Assembly: GCF_903969135.1 (NCBI RefSeq)
Contig: NZ_LR824569.1
Coordinates: 4,795,001 to 4,859,000 of the forward strand
Source of the DNA: Chryseobacterium sp. JV274
GTDB taxonomy: Bacteria > Bacteroidota > Bacteroidia > Flavobacteriales > Weeksellaceae
Direction: 5' to 3'
Length of the DNA stretch: 64,000 nucleotides
The notes beneath the pieces are model-generated. The model ran no database searches and was not told the origin of the DNA. It worked only from the letters and a program-made list of their open reading frames with translations. A program made the translations under genes and the position numbers. Below, one piece after another: positions 1 to 8,300 of the stretch. The first letter of the stretch is position 1, and every line of letters begins with the position of its first letter.

Positions 1-138
1 GATGATCTCACTGTCATTCGTAGATTTCCACCCGTCAGGAACGTTAATAGAGTAGTTGGAATTTTCGTATACTTTTGCTTTTTGGGCAAAAAACAGACTT
101 CCCGTTACAATTGCAGAAAAAAGCAATATTTTTTTCAT
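1..138 (-). CDS. N-terminal part of a secreted protein (cut by window start)
   Basis: The first 46 codons of a minus-strand gene run off the left edge. The protein begins MKKILLFSAIVTGSLFFAQ, a clear Sec signal peptide ending in an A-Q cleavage context typical of Flavobacteriia. The visible mature part contains YSINVPDGW, a pattern seen in small secreted or periplasmic proteins, but it is too short to name a family. The start lies only 2 bases downstream of the idi stop on the same strand, so the two are probably co-transcribed. The function is unknown. Confidence 0.75.
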   Translation of the reverse strand, partial: MKKILLFSAIVTGSLFFAQKAKVYENSNYSINVPDGWKSTNDSEII

Positions 139-140
139 CA

Positions 141-650
141 TTAAAAATGGTGTTTATATTCTTCGAGGATGATTTTGAACCATTCTGTAAAGTTTTCAGG
201 ATGTTCAGAGATTTCTCTGTCCAGATTTTCCGGGGAAATAAACCTTACATCTTCCACTTCTTCTTTATTCAGATTGAAATCAGCTTCATGGTTTCCCACA
301 AATACATGATCCAGCTCGTGCTCCCAAAGGCCGCTACCTACATCTGCTTTATAAATAAAATTGAATTTTTCCGAAAGTTCTGCCTCAATTCCGAGTTCTT
401 CCTTTAATCTGCGTATTGCTCCTTCCTTATAGGTTTCCCCATGTCTTGGATGTGAACACACAGCATTGGTCCATTGATTGGGAGAATGGTATTTGCCTGA
501 AGCCCTTTTCTGAAGAAGCATTTCTCCTTTACTGTTGAACAGAAATACAGAAAAAGCACGGTGTAACAGGCCATTCATGTGAGCCTGCTGTTTTTCCATC
601 AGCCCTAAAACTTCATCTTCAGGATTTACTAAAACGACAAATTCTTCCAT
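141..650 (-). CDS. idi: Isopentenyl-diphosphate delta-isomerase, type I
   Basis: Interconverts isopentenyl and dimethylallyl diphosphate for isoprenoid (quinone, carotenoid, undecaprenyl) synthesis in the cytosol. The 169-aa protein has the type I (Nudix-fold) pattern: His24 and His30 in the QQAHMNGLLHRAFS segment, the catalytic Cys65 with His67 in TNAVCSHP, the Nudix-like helix REL-type segment near RRLKEELGIE, and Glu110/Glu112 in WEHELDHVF. These match the known metal-binding and acid/base residues of the family, and the length is normal. A -7 promoter element lies only 5 nt before the ATG, so the mRNA is probably leaderless or nearly so. The secreted-protein gene at the window edge follows after 2 nt. 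Confidence 0.95.
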   Translation of the reverse strand: MEEFVVLVNPEDEVLGLMEKQQAHMNGLLHRAFSVFLFNSKGEMLLQKRASGKYHSPNQWTNAVCSHPRHGETYKEGAIRRLKEELGIEAELSEKFNFIYKADVGSGLWEHELDHVFVGNHEADFNLNKEEVEDVRFISPENLDREISEHPENFTEWFKIILEEYKHHF

Positions 651-655
651 TCCTA

Positions 656-663
656 CAAATGTA
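656..663 (-). promoter_or_regulatory. -7 promoter element of idi
   Basis: On the minus strand this reads TACATTTG, an exact match to the Bacteroidota -7 consensus TAnnTTTG. Only 5 nt separate it from the idi ATG, so transcription should start at or next to the start codon. No convincing -33 TTG was found at the usual distance. Confidence 0.6.
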
Positions 664-943
664 AGAGTAATAAATGTATTTTGGAAATTTTTAGATAAAC
701 ATCATGCTTTTTGTAATAATGTTGAGAAGGCAGAGAATGTTTACAGGCAAATCTGCAAATTCACTTTTGCCCCTTTTATCTGTCTTTATATATTACTCAT
801 AAAAAGAAATATCAAAACGAAAAATTTTAACTATTTGTAATGAAATGACTAATAAAATATTGATATAATTCTTTAAATAATAGTTTTTTTAGTATATTTT
901 TAACATAAACTAAGTTTAACGTGCCTGATAGTTGTAAAAACGC

Positions 944-951
944 TAACTTTG
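944..951 (+). promoter_or_regulatory. -7 promoter element of HAD phosphatase gene
   Basis: TAACTTTG matches TAnnTTTG and lies 17 nt before the ATG at 969. A TTG at 932-934 is too close to be the -33 element, so only the -7 box is supported. Confidence 0.5.
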
Positions 952-968
952 TTACTTAATATTTAGTA

Positions 969-1379
969 ATGGAATTAGAATACATTGAACACATTAGTCC
1001 TATTCTAAAGGATGACATAAAAAATTACTTAATAGATATCGACGGAACCATTACAGATGACGTTCCCAACGAAGAACCGGAAAGAATGGTGACCTGCGAA
1101 CCTTATCCTGATGCGTTGGAAACTATCAACAGATGGTATGATGAAGGGCATCAGATCTGCTTTTTTACTTCAAGAACCGAAAATCTGAAACAAATCACCA
1201 TAGACTGGCTGGATAAGCATGGCTTCAAATACCACAGCGTACTTTGCGGGAAACCAAGAGGAGGAAATTATCACTGGATAGATAATCACCTGGTAAGAGC
1301 TACAAGATACAAAGGAAGATTTACAGATTTGGTAGAAAAGCAAGTGACCATTGAAGTATTCAAAGAAGACGGCGAATAA
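969..1379 (+). CDS. HAD-superfamily phosphatase-like protein
   Basis: Small HAD-fold protein of 136 aa. Motif I is LIDIDGTIT (nucleophile Asp23, general acid Asp25), motif II is FFTSRT (66-70), and Lys95 in GKPRGG plus Asp105-Asn106 in WIDNH form motifs III/IV. All catalytic positions are present, so it is likely an active phosphohydrolase. Relatives in Bacteroidota are often labelled 'phosphoheptose isomerase', a name this sequence does not justify because it has no SIS domain. It sits directly upstream of serA in the same orientation, 86 nt away, with a palindromic spacer between. The substrate is unknown. Confidence 0.8.
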   Translation: MELEYIEHISPILKDDIKNYLIDIDGTITDDVPNEEPERMVTCEPYPDALETINRWYDEGHQICFFTSRTENLKQITIDWLDKHGFKYHSVLCGKPRGGNYHWIDNHLVRATRYKGRFTDLVEKQVTIEVFKEDGE

Positions 1380-1390
1380 AAATATAATTC

Positions 1391-1440
1391 AAAGATTTAA
1401 AGATTAAATGTGAATCAGTTCCTTTAATTTTTAAATCTTT
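1391..1440. repeat. Palindromic heptad-period spacer element
   Basis: Arms at 1391-1406 (AAAGATTTAAAGATTA) and 1425-1440 (TAATTTTTAAATCTTT) pair at 15 of 16 positions plus one G-U. The bases recur about every 7 nt. It resembles the other heptad elements in this window and may also act as a weak terminator between the HAD gene and serA. Confidence 0.5.
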
Positions 1441-1465
1441 CATTTTTTAATATACTCGATATTTT

Positions 1466-2425
1466 ATGAAAGTTTTAGCAAACGACGGCCTGGATCAATC
1501 TGGAATAGATGCATTGACAGAAAAAGGCTTTGAGGTGATCACTACAAAAGTTTCACAGGAATTTTTAGTAGATTATATTAACGAGCACAAAATCCGAACT
1601 CTATTGGTGAGAAGTGCTACGCAGGTAAGAAAAGATATTATTGACGGATGCCCATCTATAGACATTATTGGCAGAGGTGGAGTAGGTATGGATAATATTG
1701 ATGTAGACTATGCAAGAGAAAAAGGAATCCACGTGATCAATACTCCTTCAGCTTCTTCGGAATCAGTGGCTGAACTTGTTTTTGCCCATTTATTTTCCGG
1801 CGCAAGATTTCTTCAGGATTCCAACAGAAAAATGCCTTTGGTAGGAGATACTGAATTTGGAAGTCTTAAAAAAGCATATGCTGCCGGTATCGAACTGAGA
1901 GGAAAGACAATTGGTATTGTTGGGATGGGAAGAATTGGCCAGGAAGTAGCCAGGATTGCTTTAGGACTCGGGATGAGAGTGGTTGCAGCTGATAATAATG
2001 TAGGAAAAGCCAGCATTAAAGTAAAGTTTTATAACAACCAGTTTATCAATGTTGATATAGAAACAGAACCATTACAGGAGGTTTTGAAACATTCAGATTT
2101 TATTACGCTGCATGTTCCGGCTCAGAAAGAAGGCTATATGATTGGCAAGAATGAATTTGAAATAATGAAAGACGGAGTAGCTGTTGTCAACTGTTCCAGA
2201 GGAGGAGTTATTGATGAAGCAGCGTTGATTCAGGCATTGGATTCCGGTAAAGTAAGATTTGCAGGATTAGATGTTTTCATTAATGAACCAACACCTTCTA
2301 AAGAAATCCTTAGTCACTCTAAAATCTCTCTTACCCCTCACACAGGAGCTTCTACTCTTGAAGCACAGGACAGGATAGGACTTTCCCTGGCTGAGCAGAT
2401 TTCAAGTATTTTACAGATTCAATAA
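1466..2425 (+). CDS. serA: D-3-phosphoglycerate dehydrogenase (short, no ACT domain)
   Basis: Oxidises 3-phosphoglycerate to 3-phosphohydroxypyruvate with NAD, the first step of serine synthesis. The 319-aa D-2-hydroxyacid dehydrogenase has the Rossmann motif GMGRIG at 153-158 and the catalytic triad Arg245 (NCSRGGVID), Glu274 (FINEP) and His292 (TPHTGAS). There is no C-terminal ACT or intervening domain, so the serine feedback control of long SerA forms is absent here. Other D-2-hydroxyacid substrates cannot be excluded, but the RGGVGMDNID segment is typical of phosphoglycerate dehydrogenases. A strong terminator follows. Confidence 0.85.
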   Translation: MKVLANDGLDQSGIDALTEKGFEVITTKVSQEFLVDYINEHKIRTLLVRSATQVRKDIIDGCPSIDIIGRGGVGMDNIDVDYAREKGIHVINTPSASSESVAELVFAHLFSGARFLQDSNRKMPLVGDTEFGSLKKAYAAGIELRGKTIGIVGMGRIGQEVARIALGLGMRVVAADNNVGKASIKVKFYNNQFINVDIETEPLQEVLKHSDFITLHVPAQKEGYMIGKNEFEIMKDGVAVVNCSRGGVIDEAALIQALDSGKVRFAGLDVFINEPTPSKEILSHSKISLTPHTGASTLEAQDRIGLSLAEQISSILQIQ

Positions 2426-2445
2426 TTAATTTGAAATGATATAAT

Positions 2446-2478
2446 AAAAGCACCTCTATGGAGGTGCTTTTTTATTTT
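2446..2478. terminator. Bidirectional intrinsic terminator serA / mscL
   Basis: Stem AAAAGCACCTC at 2446-2456 pairs with GAGGTGCTTTT at 2461-2471 across a 4-nt loop, with A and T runs on the two sides. It lies between two convergent genes and can serve both. Confidence 0.9.
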
Positions 2479-2500
2479 TAAACTGTTGTGAGATTACAGA

Positions 2501-2878
2501 TTATATATTCTTGCTTTTCAATAAATCTCTGATCTCTGTCAGTAATTTTTGATCTTCAGTAGGTCCTGCAGGAGCTGGAGCTTCTTTTTTGTTCACTTTA
2601 TTCGCAAATTTAATAATCCAGAAAAGAACCATAGCAATACAAAGGAAACTGATTACAGCAGAAACGAAGTTTCCGTATGCAACACCATTCCATGAAAGTT
2701 TTGCAATGTTTTCTGCACCTGCTGCTTTCAATGCCGGGTTTAGTATCAGAGGAGTGATTACATCTTCCACTAAAGACGAAACAATTTTACCAAATGCAGC
2801 ACCAATGATCACACCGACAGCCAGATCGAGAACATTCCCCTTAAAGGCAAATTCTTTAAATTCTTTAACAAATCCCAT
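2501..2878 (-). CDS. mscL: Large-conductance mechanosensitive channel
   Basis: Inner-membrane tension valve that releases solutes on hypo-osmotic shock. The 125-aa protein starts with the amphipathic N-terminal helix MGFVKEFKEFAFKGN, continues into TM1 (NVLDLAVGVIIGAAFGKIV, the glycine/alanine-rich pore-lining helix), a short periplasmic loop, TM2 (FLCIAMVLFWIIKF) and a charged C-terminal helix (QKLLTEIRDLL). Length and order are standard for MscL. A -7 promoter element lies at 2908-2915. Confidence 0.97.
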   Translation of the reverse strand: MGFVKEFKEFAFKGNVLDLAVGVIIGAAFGKIVSSLVEDVITPLILNPALKAAGAENIAKLSWNGVAYGNFVSAVISFLCIAMVLFWIIKFANKVNKKEAPAPAGPTEDQKLLTEIRDLLKSKNI

Positions 2879-2907
2879 AATTTATATTTTTTTAATTAGT
2901 ATATACA

Positions 2908-2915
2908 CAAAAATA
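2908..2915 (-). promoter_or_regulatory. -7 promoter element of mscL
   Basis: The minus strand reads TATTTTTG, matching TAnnTTTG, 29 nt before the mscL ATG. No clear -33 TTG was located. Confidence 0.5.
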
Positions 2916-3123
2916 TAATTTAAAAATGTAAAAAACACTAATTTTTATAGTTTTTTATTCCCAAAACATTGAGTTTTATGATGAATTCATAGAATTAGGT
3001 TTAGTAAATATTTTAGCATTATACAGATCCTTTATTTCATTCATGAGGTCTCCCTATTTTTATTATTGAGGTGGCATCATAATGAAAAATCTTTTGTAAT
3101 TTGCTTAAAAGTTTGTTTTACTT

Positions 3124-4641
3124 ATGAAGATTTTTACCGCAGAACAGATACGCAGCTGGGATCATTTTACAATTTCCCATGAGCCGGTTTCATCCATCCA
3201 ATTGATGGAAAGAGCTTCGATGGCTGCGGCCCACTGGATTTCGGAACACTGTAAAAATCATAAAAAACTGGCCGTATTTTGTGGTAACGGAAACAATGGA
3301 GGAGATGGATTGGCGGTAGCGAGAATACTGTACCTGAAAGGCTTTGATGTAGATGTATTTATAGGTGATTCCAAACGGAAATTTTCGGAAGATGCTTTGG
3401 TTAATTTGAAAAGACTCCGTGATTTGTCAGGAATTTCGGTCAGAAAATATGATCATAGTGAACACTATAATTTTGATGATAAAACAATCATTATTGATGC
3501 TCTTTTCGGAACAGGTTTATCCAGACCATTGGTAGGTGAGTACAAAGAACTTGTTGAGCAGCTGAACGCCCGAAAGAATATTAAAATATCCATTGATGTT
3601 CCTTCCGGGTTGTCTGCAGATGAAATATTTGACAATGATCCAGTTATTCTGAAGTCTGATTATACCCTGACTTTTCAATGCTGGAAAAGAACATTCCTGC
3701 ATCCCGAAACCGGAAAATATACCGGAAAAGTGGAAGTACTGGATATTGACTTAAGCAAAACCTATGCTGATACAACTGATGCGGAATACTTTATCATTGA
3801 TGATCAGCTGATAGAATCTATATTCAAGCCAAGACAGGAGTTTTCTCATAAAGGAAGCTATGGCAAGGCTGCAATCATAGGAGGAAGTTACGGGAAAATA
3901 GGTGCTGCTGTTCTGGCTACACAATCGGCCTTAAAAACCGGAGCTGGCCTAACCTTTACGCTGGCACCGGAATGTGGATATGAGATACTGCAGACCTCAT
4001 GTCCGGAAGCTATGTTTATAGCAGGAGGAAAGCAGTTTGTAACCAGCTTAGAGGTAGATAAAGATTTTATCTGCGGCATAGGACCTGGATTGGGAACTCA
4101 TTCAGAAACTGAAAAAAGTTTTCTGAGCTTTCTGAAAAACTATACAAGCCCGTTGGTTCTGGATGCTGATGCATTGAATATTATTTCTAAAAAATCAGAA
4201 AATTTAAAATTAATCCCAAAAAAATCAATCATTACTCCTCATCCGAAAGAGTTTGAAAGGCTTTTCGGAAGTACGGAAAATTCTTTTAAGAGACTAGACC
4301 TGGCCAGAGAAAAAGCAAAAGAACATCGTATTTATATTGTATTGAAAGATCATCATACACAAGTTATTACTCCGGAGGGAAATGTATTTTACAATATAAC
4401 CGGGAATGCAGGTCTTGCGAAAGGAGGCAGTGGAGATATCCTTACCGGAATTCTGACCTCACTTTTAGCGCAGGGTTATTCTGAAGAAGAAACCTGTATT
4501 TTAGGGGTGTGGTTTCACGGGAGATCGGCTGATCTTGCTTCAGAAAAATATTCAAAAGAATCTATGCTTCCTACAGATGTTATTGGTGAATTCGGAAATG
4601 TTTTTGAGGAGCTGAACACGAAAGTTGCGAAGAGCTTGTAA
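3124..4641 (+). CDS. nnr: Bifunctional NAD(P)H-hydrate repair enzyme (epimerase/dehydratase)
   Basis: Repairs hydrated NADH and NADPH: the N-terminal YjeF_N domain epimerises R- to S-NAD(P)HX and the C-terminal kinase-fold domain dehydrates S-NAD(P)HX using ADP or ATP. Residues 1-215 carry FCGNGNNGGDGL and DALFGTGLSRPL, typical of the epimerase. Residues about 225-500 carry the ribokinase-like fold with GGSYGKIGAAVLA, VLDADALN, TPHPKEF and GLAKGGSGDILTG, which holds the anion-hole GGxGD motif. The 505-aa length fits the fused bacterial form. It ends at a strong terminator and seems monocistronic. Confidence 0.93.
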   Translation: MKIFTAEQIRSWDHFTISHEPVSSIQLMERASMAAAHWISEHCKNHKKLAVFCGNGNNGGDGLAVARILYLKGFDVDVFIGDSKRKFSEDALVNLKRLRDLSGISVRKYDHSEHYNFDDKTIIIDALFGTGLSRPLVGEYKELVEQLNARKNIKISIDVPSGLSADEIFDNDPVILKSDYTLTFQCWKRTFLHPETGKYTGKVEVLDIDLSKTYADTTDAEYFIIDDQLIESIFKPRQEFSHKGSYGKAAIIGGSYGKIGAAVLATQSALKTGAGLTFTLAPECGYEILQTSCPEAMFIAGGKQFVTSLEVDKDFICGIGPGLGTHSETEKSFLSFLKNYTSPLVLDADALNIISKKSENLKLIPKKSIITPHPKEFERLFGSTENSFKRLDLAREKAKEHRIYIVLKDHHTQVITPEGNVFYNITGNAGLAKGGSGDILTGILTSLLAQGYSEEETCILGVWFHGRSADLASEKYSKESMLPTDVIGEFGNVFEELNTKVAKSL

Positions 4642-4685
4642 CAGAATAAATGAGCTGAATGGCTTTTTAAAATAGACTTAAAAAG

Positions 4686-4724
4686 AAAAAGGCAAATTTG
4701 TAGCGCTACAAATTTGCCTTTTTT
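4686..4724. terminator. Bidirectional terminator nnr / lgt
   Basis: A perfect 28-nt palindrome at 4691-4718, with arms GGCAAATTTGTAGC and GCTACAAATTTGCC, is flanked by A's on the left and T's on the right. It lies between convergent genes. Confidence 0.85.
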
Positions 4725-4761
4725 ATCTTAAAACCGGAGTTTTTCAGTTTCCAGTGTGTGC

Positions 4762-6045
4762 TTATGCTTTTTCAATATATTCCGGTTTCTCATTTTCTTC
4801 AGGAGTGATCTTAAATTTCTTGGAAATGATCATAATAACAACTCCTGCAATCATAAACGGAATAGAAAGTACCTGGCCTGTATTCAGACCTCCAATCTGG
4901 ATGAATTCGTCACCTTGCGGCTCTTTAAGAAACTCAACAAAGAATCTGATGGCCCAAAGAATAATAAAGAACAAACCGAATAACCATCCCTGCTGATATT
5001 TTTTATCTGTTTTTCTGTAAAGTATCCATAATAAAATGAAAAGAAGAACGTACCCTACAGCTTCGAATAGCTGGCTTGGATAGCGGGGTACGGTAAGACC
5101 ATATTCACCGCTTTGCTGTGGGAAAAGCAAGGCAAAAGGAGAGTTTGGATCTGCAGGTTTACCAACGATTTCAGAATTGAAAAAGTTTCCCATTCTTACA
5201 AAAGCACCTCCTAAAGCTACTACAATACCTAATCTGTCGTATACCCAGAATGGATTTTTTTTGATGATTTTAAATGAATAATAAAGAGTGGTGAAAATCA
5301 AAGCAATAGTCGCTCCATGGCTTGCCAGTCCTGAAAATCCAGTGAATTTAAAACCATTTTTTGTGCTTATGGGTAAAAATACACTCCAGAAATCCTCTTT
5401 AAATAATTCCGGCTGATAAAAAATAACATGTCCTAGTCTTGCTCCAAGGATTGTTCCAATTAAAGTCCATGTGAAAAGAGGTTCCAGGTATCTCTGGTTA
5501 ATATTGTCAATCTTAAAGATTCTGGTCATTAAAACATATCCGAAACCAAATGCAAATACAAACATCAAACTATAAAAGTGAAGGGTAAATGACCCAATAT
5601 GAAGACCTTTTGAAGGATCCCATATTTTAAATGAAGTTTCAAGCTCTACTTTATCAGAATCTGTGATAGGTTTTGCAGATTTTACCGCATATTTGAATGT
5701 TGTAACATTTTCCTGGGTAGCAGGAGCATCTATCAGCTTAAAGTTTTTATCAAAAAACTGATATTTGGAATCCTTGAATCTTGCCAATGCTGAAGCCGCA
5801 TAATTATAATAAGTAGGTTCAAGGCTGGATCCGTTAAGGATAACTACAACATTATTGTTAATGGCTCTGTCCGGAAAAGCGGTCAGGTCTCCCATTTCTG
5901 TGGTAGAATAGATTTTTACCGGAACATTGTTTCCGTTGATATCTAAAGTTCCGTCAGATAAACCCCCAGGGTATTCTTGTGCAAAAAGAAGCTGCGTTGT
6001 GAACGCAAACAGCACAAGATAAATTCTGAAAAAAATAGTATTCAT
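4762..6045 (-). CDS. lgt: Prolipoprotein diacylglyceryl transferase with N-terminal extracytoplasmic extension
   Basis: Transfers diacylglycerol from phosphatidylglycerol to the lipobox cysteine of prolipoproteins at the inner membrane. The core from about residue 140 is canonical: IWDPSKGLHIGS, GARLGHVIFY (201-210), ASHGA (241-245), VRMGNFFNSEIVGKP (283-297) and YPSQLFEA, with about seven membrane helices. The oddity is length: 427 aa against roughly 270-300 for most Lgt. The extra ~139 residues start with a signal peptide (MNTIFFRIYLVLFAFTTQ) ending FAQ and continue as a soluble segment. The start ATG is followed by an unbroken frame, so this is not a frameshift artefact. yidD lies just upstream on the same strand, 23 nt away. 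Confidence 0.9.
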   Translation of the reverse strand: MNTIFFRIYLVLFAFTTQLLFAQEYPGGLSDGTLDINGNNVPVKIYSTTEMGDLTAFPDRAINNNVVVILNGSSLEPTYYNYAASALARFKDSKYQFFDKNFKLIDAPATQENVTTFKYAVKSAKPITDSDKVELETSFKIWDPSKGLHIGSFTLHFYSLMFVFAFGFGYVLMTRIFKIDNINQRYLEPLFTWTLIGTILGARLGHVIFYQPELFKEDFWSVFLPISTKNGFKFTGFSGLASHGATIALIFTTLYYSFKIIKKNPFWVYDRLGIVVALGGAFVRMGNFFNSEIVGKPADPNSPFALLFPQQSGEYGLTVPRYPSQLFEAVGYVLLFILLWILYRKTDKKYQQGWLFGLFFIILWAIRFFVEFLKEPQGDEFIQIGGLNTGQVLSIPFMIAGVVIMIISKKFKITPEENEKPEYIEKA

Positions 6046-6068
6046 TTTCTATTGATTTAATAGTTTGA

Positions 6069-6320
6069 TTATTGACATTTATGTTTGGGTGGAACGGGAT
6101 CATAACCGCTGCCTCCCCACGGATGGCATCTTAAAATTCTTTTAAATCCCAGCCAGAATCCTTTAAAGATCCCATGAACCCGAAGAGACTCAATCATGTA
6201 ATGAGAACAGGTGGGCTCGTACCGGCAGTTTTTGGGAAGTAAGGGCGAGATGAACCATTGGTAAAATTTTATCAAAATTACCAGCGGAAATGTAATGATT
6301 TTATTGAATGTAAGTTTCAA
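6069..6320 (-). CDS. yidD: Membrane protein insertion efficiency factor YidD
   Basis: Small inner-membrane-associated protein that assists YidC-dependent insertion. It shows the family signature of a membrane-anchoring [10 protein letters not shown] helix, then [15 protein letters not shown] and [15 protein letters not shown]. The frame is open for 22 more codons upstream but contains no ATG. I chose the TTG at 6320, giving a protein that begins (M)[11 protein letters not shown], because a perfect -7 element at 6328-6335 would place transcription start just before it, which excludes the upstream TTG at 6386. It is 83 aa with this start. It precedes lgt in the same direction. Confidence 0.88.
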   Translation of the reverse strand: MKLTFNKIITFPLVILIKFYQWFISPLLPKNCRYEPTCSHYMIESLRVHGIFKGFWLGFKRILRCHPWGGSGYDPVPPKHKCQ

Positions 6321-6327
6321 AACAATG

Positions 6328-6335
6328 CAAAAATA
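6328..6335 (-). promoter_or_regulatory. -7 promoter element of yidD
   Basis: TATTTTTG on the minus strand, 7 nt before the TTG start chosen for yidD. The expected transcription start is about 2 nt ahead of the codon. No -33 TTG was recognised. Confidence 0.5.
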
Positions 6336-6421
6336 GGGTAAAAAAATGAAAATTAGTTTAATTTTGTTATAAGTTTCGGGGATCAAAAGTCCGGAACATT
6401 GATCTTAAAAAAAGAATTACT

Positions 6422-7699
6422 TTGAATCAAAATATTCCATTAGCTGAAAAATTAAGACCCAAAATCCTGAACGATGTATTGGGGCAGGAACATCTTACCG
6501 GCGATAAAGGAACAATCAGAAAAATGATTGAAAATGACACCCTGAATTCGCTGATTCTCTGGGGACCTCCCGGAACCGGGAAAACTACATTGGCTGAAAT
6601 TATTTCAGAGCAGTCGGGAAGAAAATTCTATAAACTTTCTGCCGTTTCTTCCGGAGTAAAAGATGTTCGGGATGTAATTGATGATGCCAGAAAACAAAAT
6701 CTGTTTTCAGGGAAATCTCCCATCCTGTTTATTGATGAGATTCACCGTTTCAATAAATCCCAGCAGGATTCGCTGCTGCATGCAGTAGAAAAAGGCTGGA
6801 TTGTTCTGATAGGAGCGACTACGGAAAACCCAAGCTTTGAAGTGGTTTCAGCATTGCTTTCAAGAAGTCAGGTTTATATTTTAAAAGCCTTGAGCTATGA
6901 AAAACTGGAGGAGTTGATTGATATTGCTTCTGAAAGATATAATAAAGATGAAGAGACTGATTTTAAAATCCTTGAAAAAGAAGCTTTCATTCAATATTCG
7001 GGCGGTGATGCCAGAAAGTTAATCAATTCTATAGAATTGGTTTTGAATCAATATAAAAATTCAAACACCAAAGAAATCATCAATACTGATGTTCTTGAAG
7101 TTCTTCAGGAAACAATGGCGCTGTACGATAAAAACGGAGAGCAGCATTATGATATTATTTCAGCCTTTATCAAGTCAATGCGTGGGGGTGATCCTAATGG
7201 AGCTGTTTATTGGCTGGCAAGGATGATTGCCGGCGGAGAAGATATTAAGTTTATTGCCCGTAGAATGCTTATTCTGGCTGCTGAGGATGTGGGATTGGCT
7301 AATCCGAATGCGCTGGTGGTTGCCAACAATTGTTTTCAGGCGATCAATGTCATCGGGAATCCTGAAGCGAGAATTATATTAAGTGAAACAGCTGTATATC
7401 TTGCAGTTTCTCCTAAAAGTAATTCTGCTTATATGGCCATTAATGAAGCGTTGGCTTTGGTGAAGCAAACCGGAAATCTGCCGGTACCGCTTCATTTGAG
7501 AAATGCTCCTACAAAACTGATGAAAGATCTGGATTACGGAAAAGAATATAAATATGCCCATTCTTATGAAGGAAACTTTGTAGAGCAGGACTTTCTTCCT
7601 GAGGAAATCAGGGATGTGAAATTATATGAGCCCGGTAATAACTCTACGGAAAAGAAGATTTATGAGGAGCTTAAGAAAAAATGGAACAATAAATATTAA
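6422..7699 (+). CDS. rarA: Replication-associated recombination protein A (AAA ATPase)
   Basis: RarA/MgsA acts at stalled replication forks as a clamp-loader-like AAA+ ATPase. The 425-aa protein has Walker [10 protein letters not shown] (48-56), Walker [12 protein letters not shown] (about 102-112), sensor 1 GATTENPSF, and the C-terminal MgsA tetramerisation region with [16 protein letters not shown] and [10 protein letters not shown]. The start is a TTG at 6422: no ATG occurs between the upstream in-frame stop at 6359 and this codon, and the N-terminus ([10 protein letters not shown]) matches the family. It is followed by a terminator. Confidence 0.94.
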   Translation: MNQNIPLAEKLRPKILNDVLGQEHLTGDKGTIRKMIENDTLNSLILWGPPGTGKTTLAEIISEQSGRKFYKLSAVSSGVKDVRDVIDDARKQNLFSGKSPILFIDEIHRFNKSQQDSLLHAVEKGWIVLIGATTENPSFEVVSALLSRSQVYILKALSYEKLEELIDIASERYNKDEETDFKILEKEAFIQYSGGDARKLINSIELVLNQYKNSNTKEIINTDVLEVLQETMALYDKNGEQHYDIISAFIKSMRGGDPNGAVYWLARMIAGGEDIKFIARRMLILAAEDVGLANPNALVVANNCFQAINVIGNPEARIILSETAVYLAVSPKSNSAYMAINEALALVKQTGNLPVPLHLRNAPTKLMKDLDYGKEYKYAHSYEGNFVEQDFLPEEIRDVKLYEPGNNSTEKKIYEELKKKWNNKY

Positions 7700-7704
7700 A
7701 AATA

Positions 7705-7737
7705 AAAAAGGATGCTGAAAAACGGCATCCTTTTTAT
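7705..7737. terminator. Terminator rarA / small secreted protein
   Basis: AAAAAGGATGC at 7705-7715 pairs with GCATCCTTTTT at 7725-7735. It lies between convergent genes. Confidence 0.85.
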
Positions 7738-7747
7738 ATTATTCAAG

Positions 7748-8185
7748 TTATTCGGTAGTATAGATAAACAATGTTTTCTTACCGTTGTAATCTTTTGTTT
7801 CTGCTCTTTTCTTGATCTCAGGATAGATCATTGTGCTGGTATCTGTAAATTCATAACCTTCAATAAATACAGGATTGTCTGCCGGAAGATTATATTGAGC
7901 ATTCATATTGGATAATGCCATTCTGTCGAGTATATTTTCTCCGTTTTTGAATTTGTATTCAGTCACCCCTTTTGTAAAAACAGAACTGTATTTTTTTAAA
8001 CTTTGGGGAAGACTTGCCGGAGTATTGTATACTTTAGAAACCTGCAATACGTTCTTTTTCGCATTGAACAATTCTACTGTTCCGACGGCGTTGTCAGCGA
8101 CTGCAAACTTCACAGCAGGATTTTTTTGCTGTGCAAATAAAGTAGCAGAAGAGAGTATTAAAAAAGAGTAGAGTAATTTTTTCAT
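7748..8185 (-). CDS. Secreted protein of unknown function
   Basis: A 145-aa protein with a clear signal peptide (MKKLLYSFLILSSATLFAQ). The mature part of about 125 residues has no motif I recognise and no cysteine. It contains alternating hydrophobic stretches suggesting a small beta-rich periplasmic or surface protein, ending in KKTLFIYTTE. No T9SS domain or lipobox is present. It lies alone between a terminator and the DUF2339 gene, which shares its strand. The function is unknown. Confidence 0.75.
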   Translation of the reverse strand: MKKLLYSFLILSSATLFAQQKNPAVKFAVADNAVGTVELFNAKKNVLQVSKVYNTPASLPQSLKKYSSVFTKGVTEYKFKNGENILDRMALSNMNAQYNLPADNPVFIEGYEFTDTSTMIYPEIKKRAETKDYNGKKTLFIYTTE

Positions 8186-8300
8186 AATCAGAATATGTAA
8201 CTGTTAAAAACGTGATAAATATAGTTATTTTTTATAAAATGTGAATGAAATCTTAGATTGTTTTACATTTTATTTATAATAAAAACTTTTATCTTGAGTA

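Larger units (their letters stand above)
651..968. other. Divergent intergenic region, idi / HAD gene
   Basis: This 318-nt AT-rich region separates two divergent genes. It holds the idi -7 element at 656-663 and the HAD-gene -7 element at 944-951. I see no ORF with coding character, no repeat and no strong hairpin in the rest. Confidence 0.6.

Noticed and set aside
75..407. 110-aa plus-strand ORF
   Set aside because: It is antisense to idi and the secreted-protein gene, rich in Phe from A/T bias, without motif.
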